Below are positions 25,408 through 33,994 of a stretch of DNA of 64,000 bases, in pieces. Origin of the DNA: Variovorax paradoxus (GTDB taxonomy: Bacteria; Pseudomonadota; Gammaproteobacteria; Burkholderiales; Burkholderiaceae_C); NCBI RefSeq assembly GCF_030811855.1, contig NZ_JAUSRN010000003.1, positions 124,001-188,000 on the forward strand, given 5' to 3'. The notes below the pieces were generated by a model. The model searched no databases and was not told the DNA's origin. It saw only the letters and a program-made list of their open reading frames with translations. Each line of letters begins with the position of its first letter. Positions within the stretch are counted from its first letter, which is position 1. The position numbers were made by a program, and so were the translations under genes.

Positions 25408-28400
25408 TCAACGCGACAGTCCCGCGACATGCGAGACCGCAGTTCCATAGCCCGCATGGTGCGTGATGATCGGAAGCATTCGTTCGACAGCGTGCAGCAT
25501 CGACCCATCAATCGGCACGGGTTCCGGGGGAAAGTCATTCTCTCCAAGGTGCAGGTCGAGCAACGGCTGAAGCGCCTTTGGCCGCGCCCAGAACATCGTT
25601 CCCGTTGGAAACGAGAAGAAGTGTTTTGGCAGCGTGTCGATCCCCATGCGCGCCGCAAGTTCTTCGGCGAACGGCAGGTTCTTGTCCCACCCGATGCTGT
25701 TGGGATCGTCGGCAAATACCAGGCCTAGCGAAGGCTGCTCGACAAAGGCGGAGAGGATGCTCCTGGCGCGAGGTGTTTCGCCGCCAAGCAGGTTGCCCAT
25801 CAGAAAGTTGATCCAATCGGGAACCAGGTTCACCTCTGTCACATGCGTGCTCTTCTTCGTGTGAAAGTGACCGATGACGTCGTAGTTGCATAGCGTCTCG
25901 CCGAACACGGCGAGCATTGGACCGATATCGCGTCCAAGATTCCGAACCACACGGACGTCGCATGCACCGCCCGAAAAGCCGACCAGTCGTGAGCGAGCCG
26001 CTTCTGCGGCTTCATCGGAGCAGACGCTCACGAGCAGATCGCAAGAAAGGGCGTTAGCTTGAACGCGCTCGACGATGTCCGAAAGAAGATCGGTGTAGAA
26101 CGCGTGTATGTGGATGCCTACCTTGAGCGTGGTCGGCAAGATCGGGAAGCCCTCGAAAGAGCCCAGGACAGGCAGGCGCCATGGACCCACTGGTCGACCC
26201 GCTGCAACATAGTGTGCGAGCGCATTGGCCTTGCGATCGATGCCTGCCGCTTTCGCGTATCCCAGCGGGTCGAAGCCGGGGAGCGCCTTGCGCCCATAGA
26301 TCCCGCTTTGGGTTGCGATAACGTACTCGCGAATGGCATCTTCGCGCGACCGCGGCGAGCGGGGCGGCAGATAGAAATCGGTCAGAAAATCGGGACCCCT
26401 CTCAAGCGCTTGGATGTCGAGTTTCAATTGCTCGACCGCATCCGTCAGGGTTTCGCCCAAGGACAGCAGACGATCGACATACCGCTGCATCTCGAACTTT
26501 TCTGCCGCGAGTTCCTTCATTCGATTCGAGACGCTCTTATAGCTGTCAGGCTGGCGATACAGAGCGAGAATTTGTCGAGCTGCTTCTTGCACGTTCAGCG
26601 AAGGCACGATACAAGTGCGGGCAATCTGATCAGCTTCGAAGTTTTCCACGAGCCCCGACCCGTTCTCGAAGCACATCACCGGTAGCCCCGCCGTCATGGC
26701 GTCGAGTGCGACATTTGGAAGCGGATCGAGCCGTGAGGATACGAAGAAGACCTGTGCCCGAGCGTAGATGGCCTCCAGCTCGGAAGTGACGCCCAGCAAA
26801 TGGAAGCGGTCGCCCAGATTCGATGCCTCCACCTGCTGCGCGACGAATGCTGCGTACTCTCGGTGAATGGCGTGCGCGGCGCCGATCCAAACGAAAAGAA
26901 TATCTGCATTGCTGTCTTGCCGCAGCATTTCGGCTGCAGTCGCGACGAAGAGGTCGACGCCTTTTCGATACTCGATCGTGCCAACGCCAAGAACCACGAA
27001 CGGGCGGCTTTTGCGTCTGGCAAGCAGTGTCGATAGTGGATCCTTGCCGGGTTTCGGCGCGAGCAGCTTCGACGATGGCGGAATGATCGACTTGCCCTGC
27101 GCGATGATGGGAGCCGCCTCAATTGCAGCGCGCGTGCGTTCCGTGGTCGCGTGGTCGCGGATTATGTTGGCCGAGAACACGGTGCTGGCGGCCCAGCCCA
27201 TCGCATCCACGAGGTCCATCTCCGAACAGTGGAATCGGAAAAATTCGTGAACGAGTAGGATAGAAGGCACATTCTTTTTTGCCAACCCGGGCAGCGTCGA
27301 GCGTGAAACAATGCTGTTGACGAGCGCGAGGCGCGGATTGAAAAGGTCGCACACCTCGTTGAGAATTGCCTGCAGACCCAAGTCCGAGCGGTCGCCCGGT
27401 TGATAAGGGCCCACGAGCACGTTGCAAACATCTTCGAATGATTCGAGGATGTCCCCGCTGTCGAGCAACAGCACCACGACGTTGTAGCGCTCTCGCAGTT
27501 GATTGCAAATGTTCCAAGCCAACACCGGTGCACCAGTGCGAGTCGCCTCATGGCTTACGATGAGAATGCAATCCCGGTCCGGATGCAAGGCCCGCAATCG
27601 CTGCAATTTCAACTTCGGCGGTCGACCCGCTCGCCCCTCTGCTTTGCCGTTCGCGCAGTAATGATGGTATGGGTCCATGCTGGATCGCGCTACGTCCGGA
27701 TAGCGTTGAAGATAGTAGTTGAGATCAAACTCGCTCGGATCCAGCGTGCTCGATTCTTCTTTGAACGTTTCGTCTCCAGCGCTGGCGGGCGGGCTGCCAT
27801 CGACGACTTGCTCGGCTTTCATGTGTATGAGCGAGGGCGCGGGTATCGGGAAAATGGGCAAGGGTTTGTTGCCTCGAACTTTGGGCAAGCTAGCGGCCAA
27901 CCGGGAGATCGAACGCCGCACGAAACGCGCCCCAGCAGTCAGTCGCCAGGAATTCGAACTGTGAATGGCTGCCAGAGCTGATTGCAGCTCCGATTCGGAT
28001 GCCTCGAAAGTGGCAGAGCGACTCTCGAGTGCCGTGAGCTGCGCCTGAAGCCCAGCGACGGCGCCGGCGTGCTCCGCCCGCACATGCTCGATCAGTGCCA
28101 CACGGTGAAGCTCTGCTTCCTGCAGCTCGGTAACTCGCTGCAGTTGCTTGAGCAACTGGAAGTGCAGTTGGGTTATCTCCGCGACGGAAGCACCCCTCGC
28201 GCATTCCAGCGCGCTGGCATGTGCTTTGGCCTGGTGTTCCAACTCCTCGTGGAGCGCTGCGATTGCAGAGTCGCGCTTGAGGAGTTCCTCGGTACAGCGG
28301 GCCAATTCCTCGCCGCAGCGGGCCAGTTCAGCAGCGAGCTGCGCACTCGCTTCGCGTTCGTCGGCAAGCGCGAGCGCACTCGCTTCGCGTTCGTCGGCGA

Positions 28401-28818
28401 GCGCGAGCGCACTCGCTTCGCGTTCGTCGGCAAGCGCGAGCGCACTCGCTTCGCGTTCACCGGCAAGCGCGAGCGCACCCGCTTCGCGTTCGCCGGCAAG
28501 TGCGAGCGCATTCGCTTCGCGTTCGCCGGCAAGTGCGAGCGCGAGCGCGTGCGCTTCGCGCTCGCTGATCAGCGCTAGAGCATGCCCATGTGCTTCATGG
28601 GCCAGACTCGCATTGCGAGTCGCGAGCCGCTGCAGGGCAGACTCCTGCCCCTCGATGCGGGATTCAAGATTCAAGCGGTGCGCCTCGTGCGCTTCAATAG
28701 TGCGCCGGAGGCGATTGGATTCAGTCTCGGCGACCTGAAGCTTGCGTCCTTCGGCACTCAAACGATCGTTGAGTACTTCAACGTCGACCTGAAAAATTTC
28801 TACTTCGCTTGTATTCAA
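25408..28818 (-). CDS. Coiled-coil / GT4 / RgpF multidomain glycosyltransferase
   Basis: 1136 residues from a TTG start with GAGGGA ahead of it. The frame is also open to an ATG at 28926, but that adds a Cys-rich stretch and has no binding site. Layout: coiled coil about 10-285 with an 11-residue repeat (ALALAGEREAS-type); the linker SNSWRLTAGARFVRR common in O-antigen glycosyltransferases; a YYLQRYPDV short repeat near 365; a GT4 glycosyltransferase domain about 415-790 (VVLGVGTIEYRKGVDLFVA, LDPLPNVALDAMTAGLPV); and a rhamnan-synthesis RgpF domain about 890-1136 (HIHAFYTDLLSDI, VVRNLGRDIGPML, HTKKS). One polypeptide could add two sugars, measured by the coiled-coil ruler. Confidence 0.85.
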   Translation of the reverse strand: MNTSEVEIFQVDVEVLNDRLSAEGRKLQVAETESNRLRRTIEAHEAHRLNLESRIEGQESALQRLATRNASLAHEAHGHALALISEREAHALALALAGEREANALALAGEREAGALALAGEREASALALADEREASALALADEREASALALADEREASAQLAAELARCGEELARCTEELLKRDSAIAALHEELEHQAKAHASALECARGASVAEITQLHFQLLKQLQRVTELQEAELHRVALIEHVRAEHAGAVAGLQAQLTALESRSATFEASESELQSALAAIHSSNSWRLTAGARFVRRSISRLAASLPKVRGNKPLPIFPIPAPSLIHMKAEQVVDGSPPASAGDETFKEESSTLDPSEFDLNYYLQRYPDVARSSMDPYHHYCANGKAEGRAGRPPKLKLQRLRALHPDRDCILIVSHEATRTGAPVLAWNICNQLRERYNVVVLLLDSGDILESFEDVCNVLVGPYQPGDRSDLGLQAILNEVCDLFNPRLALVNSIVSRSTLPGLAKKNVPSILLVHEFFRFHCSEMDLVDAMGWAASTVFSANIIRDHATTERTRAAIEAAPIIAQGKSIIPPSSKLLAPKPGKDPLSTLLARRKSRPFVVLGVGTIEYRKGVDLFVATAAEMLRQDSNADILFVWIGAAHAIHREYAAFVAQQVEASNLGDRFHLLGVTSELEAIYARAQVFFVSSRLDPLPNVALDAMTAGLPVMCFENGSGLVENFEADQIARTCIVPSLNVQEAARQILALYRQPDSYKSVSNRMKELAAEKFEMQRYVDRLLSLGETLTDAVEQLKLDIQALERGPDFLTDFYLPPRSPRSREDAIREYVIATQSGIYGRKALPGFDPLGYAKAAGIDRKANALAHYVAAGRPVGPWRLPVLGSFEGFPILPTTLKVGIHIHAFYTDLLSDIVERVQANALSCDLLVSVCSDEAAEAARSRLVGFSGGACDVRVVRNLGRDIGPMLAVFGETLCNYDVIGHFHTKKSTHVTEVNLVPDWINFLMGNLLGGETPRARSILSAFVEQPSLGLVFADDPNSIGWDKNLPFAEELAARMGIDTLPKHFFSFPTGTMFWARPKALQPLLDLHLGENDFPPEPVPIDGSMLHAVERMLPIITHHAGYGTAVSHVAGLSR
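28343..28573 (-). repeat. 33-bp tandem repeat encoding a hendecad coiled coil
   Basis: Six near-identical 33-bp units starting at 28343, 28376, 28409, 28442, 28475 and 28508, plus one degenerate unit. On the minus strand each encodes 11 residues such as ALALADEREAS. High identity between units means copy number can change by slippage without a frameshift. Confidence 0.9.
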
Positions 28819-28939
28819 GATAAATCCCTCAAGGAACGCAGGTCCATGACACTCGTTTTGTGAAGTTCGCGCCCTGTTTTGACAGATGTAGAAGACCATC
28901 CAGAACAGGTGACAAGAGCATTGCAATTGCGGCGACGGC

Positions 28940-29899
28940 TCAGGAAAGCGCCGGCTCGCGGGCCCGCTCCATCAACTGGCAGAAACGGGCGCAGCCCTCT
29001 TCCAGCGAATAGAAAGGGTTCCAGCCGAGTTTTTCGCGCGCACGTTCAATGTCGAGAAACGTCTGGGAGACGTCGAATTTCCGATGGGGCAGATACCGGA
29101 CTTCGGTTTCCAGGCCCGTCTGGTTGCGAAGAACGCGAAGCACATCGTTGAGGCTGTGGCCGACACCGCTGCCGATGTTGAAGGTGCCTGACTTCTCGCG
29201 GTGCCCCGCAAGAAGCAGCGCCCTGGCGACATCGGCGACGTAGATGTAGTCGCGAACGGCCGAACCATCGCCCCAGATCTCGATAGTCTGGCCATTCACC
29301 AGCTTGTTGAGAAAAGTCGCGATCACGCCTTGCGTGCCAATGCGCCGCTGGTGCATTCCGTAGGGATTGGAGATCCGCAAGACGTTGGCCTGGAGGCCGT
29401 GGAGTTCGGAATGAAGATGTAGATAGTTCTCGACGGCGACCTTGACCACACCATAGGAACTGATCGGTTGCAGCGTGTGCCATTCCGGAACCGGAAGCAC
29501 GCAAGGATTTCCGTAAACCGTTCCGCCAGAGGACGCATAGACGAGGCGGTTGACGCCCAAGCGCGACATTGCCTTGAGCAGGCGCAAGGTCCCGGCAAGA
29601 TTGCTGGTGACGTCTCCGATCGGATCGGCGTTCGAACCGCTGGGGACGGTCGTGCTGATGAGGTGATAGACCAAGTCGACGTTGTCCAACGCGGCTTCCA
29701 GACCCTGGCCGTCGATGAAGTTTCCCTCGAATTCCTCGACCTTGCCCTTGAACGCGGGCTGGTCCGTAGAGGAGGAGGAAAGCTGACGATCGAAAGTTCG
29801 GACGGACGCGCCGTCGCGCAGAAGCACATCGACGAGATTGCGTCCGAGAAAGCCTCGCCCACCCAGCACCAAGACTTTAGTTCCGGTCAAAGAATTCAT
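28940..29899 (-). CDS. NAD-dependent nucleotide-sugar epimerase/dehydratase
   Basis: 319 residues, extended SDR. Rossmann loop GGRGFLG at 13-19, catalytic YGVVK (YxxxK), SSGGTVYG before it, and NPYGMHQRRIGTQG and RDYIYVADVA in the substrate lobe. The family covers UDP-glucose 4-epimerases and related enzymes, and exact specificity cannot be read. First gene of the minus-strand glycan operon, with a 547-bp non-coding region ahead of it that must hold the operon promoter. Confidence 0.85.
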   Translation of the reverse strand: MNSLTGTKVLVLGGRGFLGRNLVDVLLRDGASVRTFDRQLSSSSTDQPAFKGKVEEFEGNFIDGQGLEAALDNVDLVYHLISTTVPSGSNADPIGDVTSNLAGTLRLLKAMSRLGVNRLVYASSGGTVYGNPCVLPVPEWHTLQPISSYGVVKVAVENYLHLHSELHGLQANVLRISNPYGMHQRRIGTQGVIATFLNKLVNGQTIEIWGDGSAVRDYIYVADVARALLLAGHREKSGTFNIGSGVGHSLNDVLRVLRNQTGLETEVRYLPHRKFDVSQTFLDIERAREKLGWNPFYSLEEGCARFCQLMERAREPALS

Positions 29900-30446
29900 G
29901 GACGGAGCAATCCTCGTCGTGAGAGTGCGCTGGCATGGTCGGCCGCACTCGGTACACCGTTGTAATTACCCAGACCCACCAGCGATAGTGGTAATCCGGG
30001 GCAGTCCACTGAGTACCTTTTGGTTATCCGAATGTCAGTTCCATAAGCCGGAGAGTTCCGGGACGACGGCGCTGATTTAAGTCGGAATCATTAAGTTACA
30101 CAGTGCAACCGATGCTAAGAATCTGGCGCTCCGATGAACATCACTGCTTTCCGTAGTTCTCGATCGATGCGCATCGTCCCGATCCCGGCTTCGGCGGTGT
30201 TGAAAAAAATGAATGTGGACAAAGACTTAGGAGAGTCGATTGAAACACTTACTGGATGGAAAGGGCCTTTAGTGCATGCAGCGTCGCGAACGCCACGTAA
30301 CGACACAGTTACGATCACGTAACAGAAGGCCCTGCTTTGCAGGACCTTGCCCCGAGGACGAGCACGGTCTTCGGCTTGCGCGATCGCGCATGCTCATGTA
30401 ACGTTATGTAAATATAAGTAAGCAACGCCTTTCCCCTGGAGCCATC
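29900..30446. other. 547-bp intergenic region between glycan operon and Bug receptor gene
   Basis: Divergent promoter region, visibly AT-richer than its surroundings. It contains GTAAC-type motifs (30294-30410), an imperfect hairpin at 30326-30348 (10-bp arms, one mismatch, TTT loop, no T-run), and TATAAG at 30413 upstream of the plus-strand gene. Short frames near 30115-30322 exist on both strands with no supporting features. Confidence 0.5.
30294..30410. promoter_or_regulatory. GTAAC motif cluster, second copy
   Basis: CACGTAACG (30294), CAGTTACG (30306) and CACGTAAC (30316) are followed by CATGTAACGTTATGTA at 30395-30410 with the palindrome TAACGTTA at its centre. These resemble the cluster at 17897-17916 before the repeat protein. 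Confidence 0.4.
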
Positions 30447-31463
30447 TTGAAGATCACCAAACGCCGCCTGATCGAAGGCGGCGCCGCGGCACTTGCCGCG
30501 TCGCTTTTTGCACCCGGTTCATGGGCACAGCGCTCCGGCGCCGGAGCCGTCGGCGGCGACGCCGCATGGCCGACCAAGCCTGTTCGCATCCTGGTGGGCT
30601 TTCCCGCCGGGGCTTCGCCCGACCTTGCAGCCCGTGCCATTGCGGAGCCGCTGTCGAAGATCCTGCGCCAGCCGGTCACGGTCGAGAACAAGCCGGGCGC
30701 CAGCGGCAACGTCGTGGCCGACCTGGTGGCCAAGGCCACCGACGACCACACCATCGGGGCGCTGATCAACGGCAATCTCACCATTGCAAAGCTGCTCAAT
30801 CCCAAGCTCAGCTTCGATCCGGAGAAAGACTTCGCACCCGTCGGCCTCATCGGTACTGCGCCGCTGGTGCTGGTGGTCTCGGGCAATGCCACGGGCAAGA
30901 CCGCGGCGGACCTGCTGCTGTGGACGCGCAACCTCAGCAGCAGCGGCAAGTACGGCACGCCGGGCGTAGGCACCGTCGGGCACCTGGGCATGGAGCTCAT
31001 CAAGAGCCGCGCCGCCATCACGGCCCAGCACAAGCCCTACACGGGCAATCCGCAAGTGATCGCCGGTCTGCTGGCGGGCGAGATCCAGTTGGCGCTGCTT
31101 CCGCCCGGCCTGGCCATGCCCCATGTGAAGTCCGGCAAGATCAAGGCCATCGGCGTGACGTCGCCCGAGCGCAGCCCGCTCGTCAATGAACTGCCCACGA
31201 TCCGCGATGCAGACGTGCGCGGCGCCGACCTGGAGATCTGGACCGCGCTGGCCGCGCCTGCGGGCATGAAGCCCGCTGCCATTGCCAAGCTCAATGCCGC
31301 GCTGGCCGAGGCAACGGGCTCGCCCGAAGTGAGCCAGGCGCTGCTGAAGACCGGGTGGCAGGCGCAGCCGGGCACGCCCGATGCGCTGGCCAAGCGCATG
31401 CGCGCCGACACCGCGCGGCTGGGCGGCGTGATCATCATGAAGGGCATCCACTCGGACACTTAG
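30447..31463 (+). CDS. Bug/TctC-family periplasmic solute-binding protein, TTG start
   Basis: 338 residues with a signal peptide containing a KRR stretch and a hydrophobic core (AALAASLFAPGSWA). The mature part has Bug landmarks: WPTKPVRILVGFPAGASPD, VENKPGASGNV, DFAPVGLIGTAPLVLVV and GTPGVGTVGHLGMEL. Such proteins bind carboxylates in the periplasm for TTT transporters or signalling. The start is TTG with CTGGAG about 6 nt upstream; no ATG precedes the signal sequence. Convergent with the IclR gene. Confidence 0.85.
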   Translation: MKITKRRLIEGGAAALAASLFAPGSWAQRSGAGAVGGDAAWPTKPVRILVGFPAGASPDLAARAIAEPLSKILRQPVTVENKPGASGNVVADLVAKATDDHTIGALINGNLTIAKLLNPKLSFDPEKDFAPVGLIGTAPLVLVVSGNATGKTAADLLLWTRNLSSSGKYGTPGVGTVGHLGMELIKSRAAITAQHKPYTGNPQVIAGLLAGEIQLALLPPGLAMPHVKSGKIKAIGVTSPERSPLVNELPTIRDADVRGADLEIWTALAAPAGMKPAAIAKLNAALAEATGSPEVSQALLKTGWQAQPGTPDALAKRMRADTARLGGVIIMKGIHSDT

Positions 31464-31580
31464 ACGCCCCCCGAAGCGCCTGCGGCGCCCGGTGTCCATG
31501 CCGGAGGCACGGACCCTTCGTGCCCGTCCAAGCCCGCGCGGGCGGGCCTGGAGCCGCGGGCGCTCAGCCCCCACTGGGGG

Positions 31581-31621
31581 GCGCACCCAGCGGCCCGGCA
31601 AAGCCGGTTCCGCGGGTGCGC
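31581..31621. repeat. Long GC-rich palindrome (REP-like or terminator) between convergent genes
   Basis: Nested inverted repeat: GCGCACCC pairs with GGGTGCGC, then GCGG with CCGC, then CCGGC with GCCGG around AAA. It lies between the convergent Bug and IclR genes and lacks T-runs. It looks like the GC-rich intergenic palindromes common in Comamonadaceae and may act as a bidirectional transcription stop. Confidence 0.6.
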
Positions 31622-31648
31622 TGGGATGGGTTGCCCCGCGCTTTGCCG

Positions 31649-32437
31649 CTACAGCAGTTGTGAGACTTTCTTTGCGGCATCCACCAGCGCCGGCAGCATC
31701 GTCTCCTGCATCACCTTGGCGTTGGTGCGGTTGGCCTGCCCGGTAATATTGAGCGCGGCGACCATGCGGCCCTGGCGGTTCACGATGGGCGCGGCCACCG
31801 AGATCAGGCCTTCTTCCAGCTCCTGGTTCACCAGGCACCACTGCTGTTTGCGCGCCTGCGCCACCTTGGCCATCAGCGCGTCGACATCGGTCACCGTGTG
31901 CTTGGTGAGCGCCGTGCGCTCCGAGGCTTCGAGCCGCGCGCGCACCTCGTCGTCGTCCAGATCGGCCAGCAGCAGGCGGCCAAGCGACGTGCAGTACGCC
32001 GGCAGCCGCGAGCCCACGCCCAGGCTGATGCGCATGATCTTCTGCGTCGGCACGCGCATCACATAGACGATGTCGGTCGCGTCCAGCACGGCGGCCGAGC
32101 AAGACTCCTGCACCTGCTGCACCAGCGCTTCCATCACCGGCTCGGCGCGGTTCCATATCGGCATCGACGAGAGGTACGCAAAGCCAAGGTCGAGGATGCG
32201 CGGCGTGAGCGTGAAGAGCTTGCCGTCGCTCACCACGTAGCCCAACGTCTGCAGCGTGAGCAGGATGCGCCGCGCGCCCGCCCGCGTGAGGCCGCTGGCG
32301 GCCGCCACTTCGCTCAGTGTCTGCCGGGGCGCGCTTGCGCTGAATGAGCGGATCACCTGGAGGCCGCGCGCAAACGACTGCACGTAGCTGTCGCCGGGGG
32401 CCGGTGTGCCGGGTGGGTGGTCCTTAGGGGTTGCCAT
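31649..32437 (-). CDS. pcaR: IclR-family regulator, PcaR/PcaU-like
   Basis: 262 residues. N-terminal winged helix (about 18-80: YVQSFARGLQVIRSF, LSEVAAASGLTRAGARRIL) and C-terminal IclR effector domain (LPAYCTSLGRLLLADL, LEEGLISVAAPI). It resembles the PcaR/PobR branch, which responds to beta-ketoadipate or aromatic acids. It is divergent from pcaIJF with a 160-bp operator-rich gap, so it very likely controls these genes. Confidence 0.8.
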   Translation of the reverse strand: MATPKDHPPGTPAPGDSYVQSFARGLQVIRSFSASAPRQTLSEVAAASGLTRAGARRILLTLQTLGYVVSDGKLFTLTPRILDLGFAYLSSMPIWNRAEPVMEALVQQVQESCSAAVLDATDIVYVMRVPTQKIMRISLGVGSRLPAYCTSLGRLLLADLDDDEVRARLEASERTALTKHTVTDVDALMAKVAQARKQQWCLVNQELEEGLISVAAPIVNRQGRMVAALNITGQANRTNAKVMQETMLPALVDAAKKVSQLL

Positions 32438-32466
32438 GTCGAGCCTTCGTCTTTAGAATTCATTAT

Positions 32467-32495
32467 ACGAACAAATGTTCTTTAGACGAACAAAT
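32467..32495. promoter_or_regulatory. Operator candidate for the IclR regulator upstream of pcaIJF
   Basis: ACGAACAAAT occurs twice as a direct repeat (32467-32476 and 32486-32495, 19 bp apart). The first copy is part of the palindrome GAACA-AA-TGTTC at 32469-32480. It lies in the divergent gap, next to the IclR gene start. Confidence 0.55.
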
Positions 32496-32597
32496 TTGCG
32501 ATTCGCAGAATGAGCGGGTCGGCCGATTTGTTTGGCGCTTTGGGGGCGCATTGTTCGCACGGTTCGATTCTTTTCATCACTCCCGGAGACAGGCTTC

Positions 32598-33299
32598 ATG
32601 ATCAACAAGATCGCGCGAACGGTCGCCGATGCCCTTGCGGGCATCGAGGACGGCGCCACGGTTCTCATCGGCGGCTTTGGCACCGCCGGCATTCCCGGCG
32701 AACTCATCGACGGTCTCGTCGAGCAGGGCGCCAGGGACCTCACCGTGGTCAACAACAACGCCGGCAACGGCGAAACCGGCCTTGCCGCGCTGCTCAAGGC
32801 CGGGCGCGTGCGCAAGATCATCTGCAGCTTTCCGCGCCAGGCCGACAGCCAGGTGTTCGATGGGCTCTACCGCAGCGGCAAGATCGAACTCGAACTCGTG
32901 CCCCAGGGCAACCTGGCCGAACGCATTCGCGCAGCGGGTGCCGGCATCGGCGCCTTCTTCTGCCCCACGGGATACGGCACGCAACTCGCGGGCAACCGCG
33001 AAACCCGCGAGATCAATGGCGTCCAGTACGTGCTCGAGTACCCCATCCATGGCGACGTGGCGCTCATCAAGGCCGAGCGCGGCGACCGCTGGGGCAACCT
33101 GGTCTACCGCAAGGCCGCACGCAACTTCGGTCCGGTGATGGCCATGGCCTCGAAGAAGACCATTGCCACCGTGCACGACATTGCCGAGCTCGGCACCCTC
33201 GACCCAGAGACCATCGTGACTCCGGGCATCTTCGTGCACCAGGTGGTGCGAGTCGAACGCGTGGCGACGCAAGCCGGCGGTTTCAAGAAGGCAGCATGA
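32598..33299 (+). CDS. pcaI: 3-oxoadipate CoA-transferase subunit A
   Basis: 233 residues, CoA-transferase family I subunit A. Landmarks: GATVLIGGFGTAGIPGELID, VVNNNAGNGETGLA, PQGNLAERIRAAGAGIGAFF and the GDVALIKAERGDRWGNL stretch. With PcaJ it moves CoA from succinyl-CoA to 3-oxoadipate. The ATG at 32598 follows CCGGAGAC; the longer upstream frame would begin inside the operator region. First gene of pcaIJF. Confidence 0.92.
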   Translation: MINKIARTVADALAGIEDGATVLIGGFGTAGIPGELIDGLVEQGARDLTVVNNNAGNGETGLAALLKAGRVRKIICSFPRQADSQVFDGLYRSGKIELELVPQGNLAERIRAAGAGIGAFFCPTGYGTQLAGNRETREINGVQYVLEYPIHGDVALIKAERGDRWGNLVYRKAARNFGPVMAMASKKTIATVHDIAELGTLDPETIVTPGIFVHQVVRVERVATQAGGFKKAA

Positions 33300-33301
33300 C
33301 C

Positions 33302-33952
33302 ATGAGCAGCACTACGTACACACGTCGCACCAAGGACCAGCTCGCCGCCCGCGTGGCGCAAGACATCTTCGACGGCGCCGTCGTCAACCTTGGCATCGGC
33401 CAGCCCACGCTGGTGGCCAACCACCTGCCGAAGGGCCGCGAGGTCATTCTGCAGAGCGAGAACGGCATCCTCGGCATGGGCCCTGCGCCTGCGGCCGGCG
33501 AAGAAGACTACGACCTCATCAACGCCGGCAAGCAGCCTGTCACGCTGCTGCCGGGCGGCTCGTTCTTTCACCATGCCGACAGCTTCGCGATGATGCGCGG
33601 CGGGCACCTCGACATCTGCGTGCTCGGCGCCTTCCAGGTATCGGCCACGGGCGACCTCGCCAACTGGCACACGGGCGAGAAAGACGCCATTCCCGCCGTC
33701 GGCGGTGCCATGGACCTGGCCATCGGCGCCAAGCAGACGTGGGTGATGATGGACTTGCTCACCAAGCAGGGCGCGAGCAAACTGGTGAAGGAATGCACCT
33801 ATCCGCTCACCGGCATCGGCTGCGTCAAGCGCGTGTACTCCGACCTCGCCACGCTCGAATGCACGCCCGAAGGCCTGAAGCTCGTCGATGTGGTCGAAGG
33901 GCTCAGCCGCGAGGAGCTCGAGAAGCTCGTGGGACTGCCGATCGCCGCATAA
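33302..33952 (+). CDS. pcaJ: 3-oxoadipate CoA-transferase subunit B
   Basis: 216 residues. The catalytic glutamate is in the SENGILGMG motif (about Glu53), with GIGQPTLVANHLP before it and LTGIGCVKRVYSDLATLE near the end. An ATG at 33296 overlaps the pcaI stop, but AAGAAGG at 33286-33292 is correctly spaced for the ATG at 33302, which I prefer. Cotranscribed with pcaI and followed by pcaF. Confidence 0.92.
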   Translation: MSSTTYTRRTKDQLAARVAQDIFDGAVVNLGIGQPTLVANHLPKGREVILQSENGILGMGPAPAAGEEDYDLINAGKQPVTLLPGGSFFHHADSFAMMRGGHLDICVLGAFQVSATGDLANWHTGEKDAIPAVGGAMDLAIGAKQTWVMMDLLTKQGASKLVKECTYPLTGIGCVKRVYSDLATLECTPEGLKLVDVVEGLSREELEKLVGLPIAA

Positions 33953-33994
33953 AGGCGGACTCCCGAGTTCGATTCACTTCCAACGAGACACACC

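Noticed and set aside
28173..28532. A repeat protein in another frame of the 33-bp repeat
   Set aside because: The 33-bp repeat is open in several frames because its length is a multiple of three; only the minus-strand coiled-coil frame continues into recognisable glycosyltransferase domains.
28343..28573. CRISPR array
   Set aside because: Direct 33-bp units are contiguous with no spacers and lie inside a coding region.
30115..30322. Overlapping 60-67-codon frames on both strands in the 547-bp gap
   Set aside because: No convincing ribosome binding site, family or codon bias; the region carries regulatory-looking motifs instead.
31464..31648. Small genes in the GC-rich gap after the Bug receptor gene
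   Set aside because: The gap is dominated by nested palindromes; no start with a binding site leads to a sensible protein.
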